Shown here piece by piece: positions 4,672-5,615 of a stretch of DNA of 5,615 bases. The notes beneath the pieces were generated by a model. The model did no database searches. It saw only the letters and a list, made by a program, of their open reading frames with translations, and had not been told where the DNA came from. Position numbers and translations under genes: made by a program. This stretch comes from an uncultured Planctomycetaceae bacterium (GTDB lineage Bacteria > Planctomycetota > Planctomycetia > Pirellulales > UBA1268): NCBI GenBank assembly GCA_903885855.1, contig CAISKG010000559.1, forward strand, positions 1 to 5,615. The letters are read 5' to 3'. Numbering within the stretch: position 1 is the first letter of the stretch; each line of letters opens with the position of its first letter.

Positions 4672-5615
4672 TCATTGCACCGGGGCCTGCGTCGCCGCGG
4701 CGAGGCTCGCGAGGCCGGCCCGGGCCTTGTCGGCCGCCGCGGCGAATCCGGCCGGGGGCTCCTTGCCTTCGCGCGGACCGGCGATCCACGGGGCGACGGC
4801 GTCGAGCACCCGCCGCAGATCGGCGCTGGCCGCCTCGGTGCGCCCCGTGGCCACCGACACCCCCGCCCGCACGAACAGCACTTCGAGAAGGACGCGCGTC
4901 CACTCCGCCACCGCCGGCTCCGCGGCCACGGCCGCGGCGGCCATCGCCACGGCCTCGTCGAGATCGGCCGCGGCATCCTCCGGCTTGCCGAGAGCCGCAT
5001 GGCAGGCGAACGCCTGACAGGCGGCCCCCACCACCTCGCTGTGGAAGGACCGCACCTCGGGCAGCTCCGCGGCGAGCGTCCGCGCCGCCGCGGCGCGGCG
5101 TTGCACGAACCCCAGCGCCGCGTCGGGCCTGCCCTCCTCGAGCTCGAACTGCGCGAGCATCGTGAGCGCCAGCAGCACGCCCCGCCCCGTGTCCTCGCGT
5201 CCCTGCTCGAACCGCCCCAGGCCGTCGCCGGCCCGCGTCAGGAGCGTTTCCACGAACGCACGCCGCTGGGCACGATCCTCGGTCGACGGGCAGATCGCGG
5301 CGTTGTAGAGGATGGGCAGCGAGAGGCGGAGCAGATCGCCATCGTCGGGATTCTCCGCCAGCAGGGCGTCGGCCAGCGCGACCGCCCGGCGGTGATGGTC
5401 GTACGACTCGCCGTGCAGGCCGGCCGAAGCCTCGACGTTCGCCAGATCGCCCCAGGCCTCGGCGAGCAGGCTCCGCGCGGCGGCGCTGGCGCGGTCCCGC
5501 CCTTCCCATCGGGCGACCGCCCCCCGCGCGGCAGCGAGCGCCTCGTCGAGCCGGCCGCCACGGGCGAAGGTCGCGATCTGGAGCCGCATCGCCCCGGCAC
5601 GCTGCCGATCCGCCG
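4672..5615 (-). CDS. TPR-like helical repeat protein, N-terminal part missing
   Basis: The frame runs off the right edge, with 314 complete codons visible. An in-frame ATG at 5589 could be a start. However, the preceding codons (ADRQRAGA) continue the helical pattern without a break and no good ribosome binding site precedes it, so the gene probably extends further. Counting from that ATG, paired amphipathic helices resembling tetratricopeptide repeats occur near 5-30 (FARGGRLDEALAAARGAV), 44-80 (AWGDLANVEASAGLHGES, ending LLAENPDD), 138-172 (LLALTMLAQFELEEGRPDAA), 184-224 (ACHAALGKPEDAAADLDEAV) and 231-265 (GVSVATGRTEAASADLRRVL). The G(R/K)x(D/E)xA(L/A) turn recurs. The tail (about 272-305) is Pro/Ala-rich. 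Such repeats bind proteins. In planctomycetes similar regions often form the C-terminus of Ser/Thr kinases or sigma-factor-linked proteins, but no catalytic domain is visible, so the full architecture is unknown. The beta-helix gene follows on the same strand after a 188-base gap. Confidence 0.8.
   Translation of the reverse strand, partial: ADRQRAGAMRLQIATFARGGRLDEALAAARGAVARWEGRDRASAAARSLLAEAWGDLANVEASAGLHGESYDHHRRAVALADALLAENPDDGDLLRLSLPILYNAAICPSTEDRAQRRAFVETLLTRAGDGLGRFEQGREDTGRGVLLALTMLAQFELEEGRPDAALGFVQRRAAAARTLAAELPEVRSFHSEVVGAACQAFACHAALGKPEDAAADLDEAVAMAAAAVAAEPAVAEWTRVLLEVLFVRAGVSVATGRTEAASADLRRVLDAVAPWIAGPREGKEPPAGFAAAADKARAGLASLAAATQAPVQ

Overview
The window is GC-rich and gene-dense, and reads as chromosomal DNA from a planctomycete-like bacterium. 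The main clue is the long minus-strand gene, whose product starts with a very Arg-rich stretch followed by the motif LEPRRLLAA. This is the LEPR-XLL N-terminal signature known mainly from planctomycete exported or surface proteins. The rest fits: a chromosomal-type ParB, sparse Shine-Dalgarno sequences, a small bacterial PH-domain membrane protein, a giant beta-helix surface protein and a TPR-like helical repeat protein. I cannot assign a genus.

Layout. Bases 1-1005 (+) hold the 3' part of parB, cut by the left edge. Bases 1006-1090 are a short intergenic stretch with a possible -10 element and a strong 14-bp hairpin. Bases 1091-1165 (+) encode tRNA-Pro(UGG) with a perfect 7-bp acceptor stem and no encoded CCA. 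Only 12 bases later a small PH-domain membrane protein begins (1178-1573, +). After a 24-base gap comes the convergent beta-helix gene (1598-4483, -). A 188-base intergenic stretch (4484-4671) carries a probable ribosome binding site, a weak promoter candidate, a short palindrome and GC-rich hairpins. The window ends inside a TPR-like helical repeat gene (4672-5615, -), cut by the right edge. No gene-free stretch reaches 300 bases, and I saw no CRISPR array, IS element, integrase or attachment site.

How the parts relate. There is no obvious single pathway. ParB acts in chromosome segregation, the tRNA in translation, the PH protein at the membrane, and the beta-helix protein outside the cell. 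The tRNA and PH gene are so close that they probably share a transcript. The TPR gene and the beta-helix gene are co-directional but separated by enough sequence for independent promoters.

Most notable points. ParB carries GQRR in place of the usual GERR CTP-binding/hydrolysis motif. The beta-helix protein is built from two different repeat blocks, seven N-terminal units of about 35 residues and seven C-terminal units with a 46-residue base period. Two of the C-terminal units carry insertions with a shared VGG(A/T)GxGN motif. I found no convincing evidence of a wholly new system; these are leads with stated tests.
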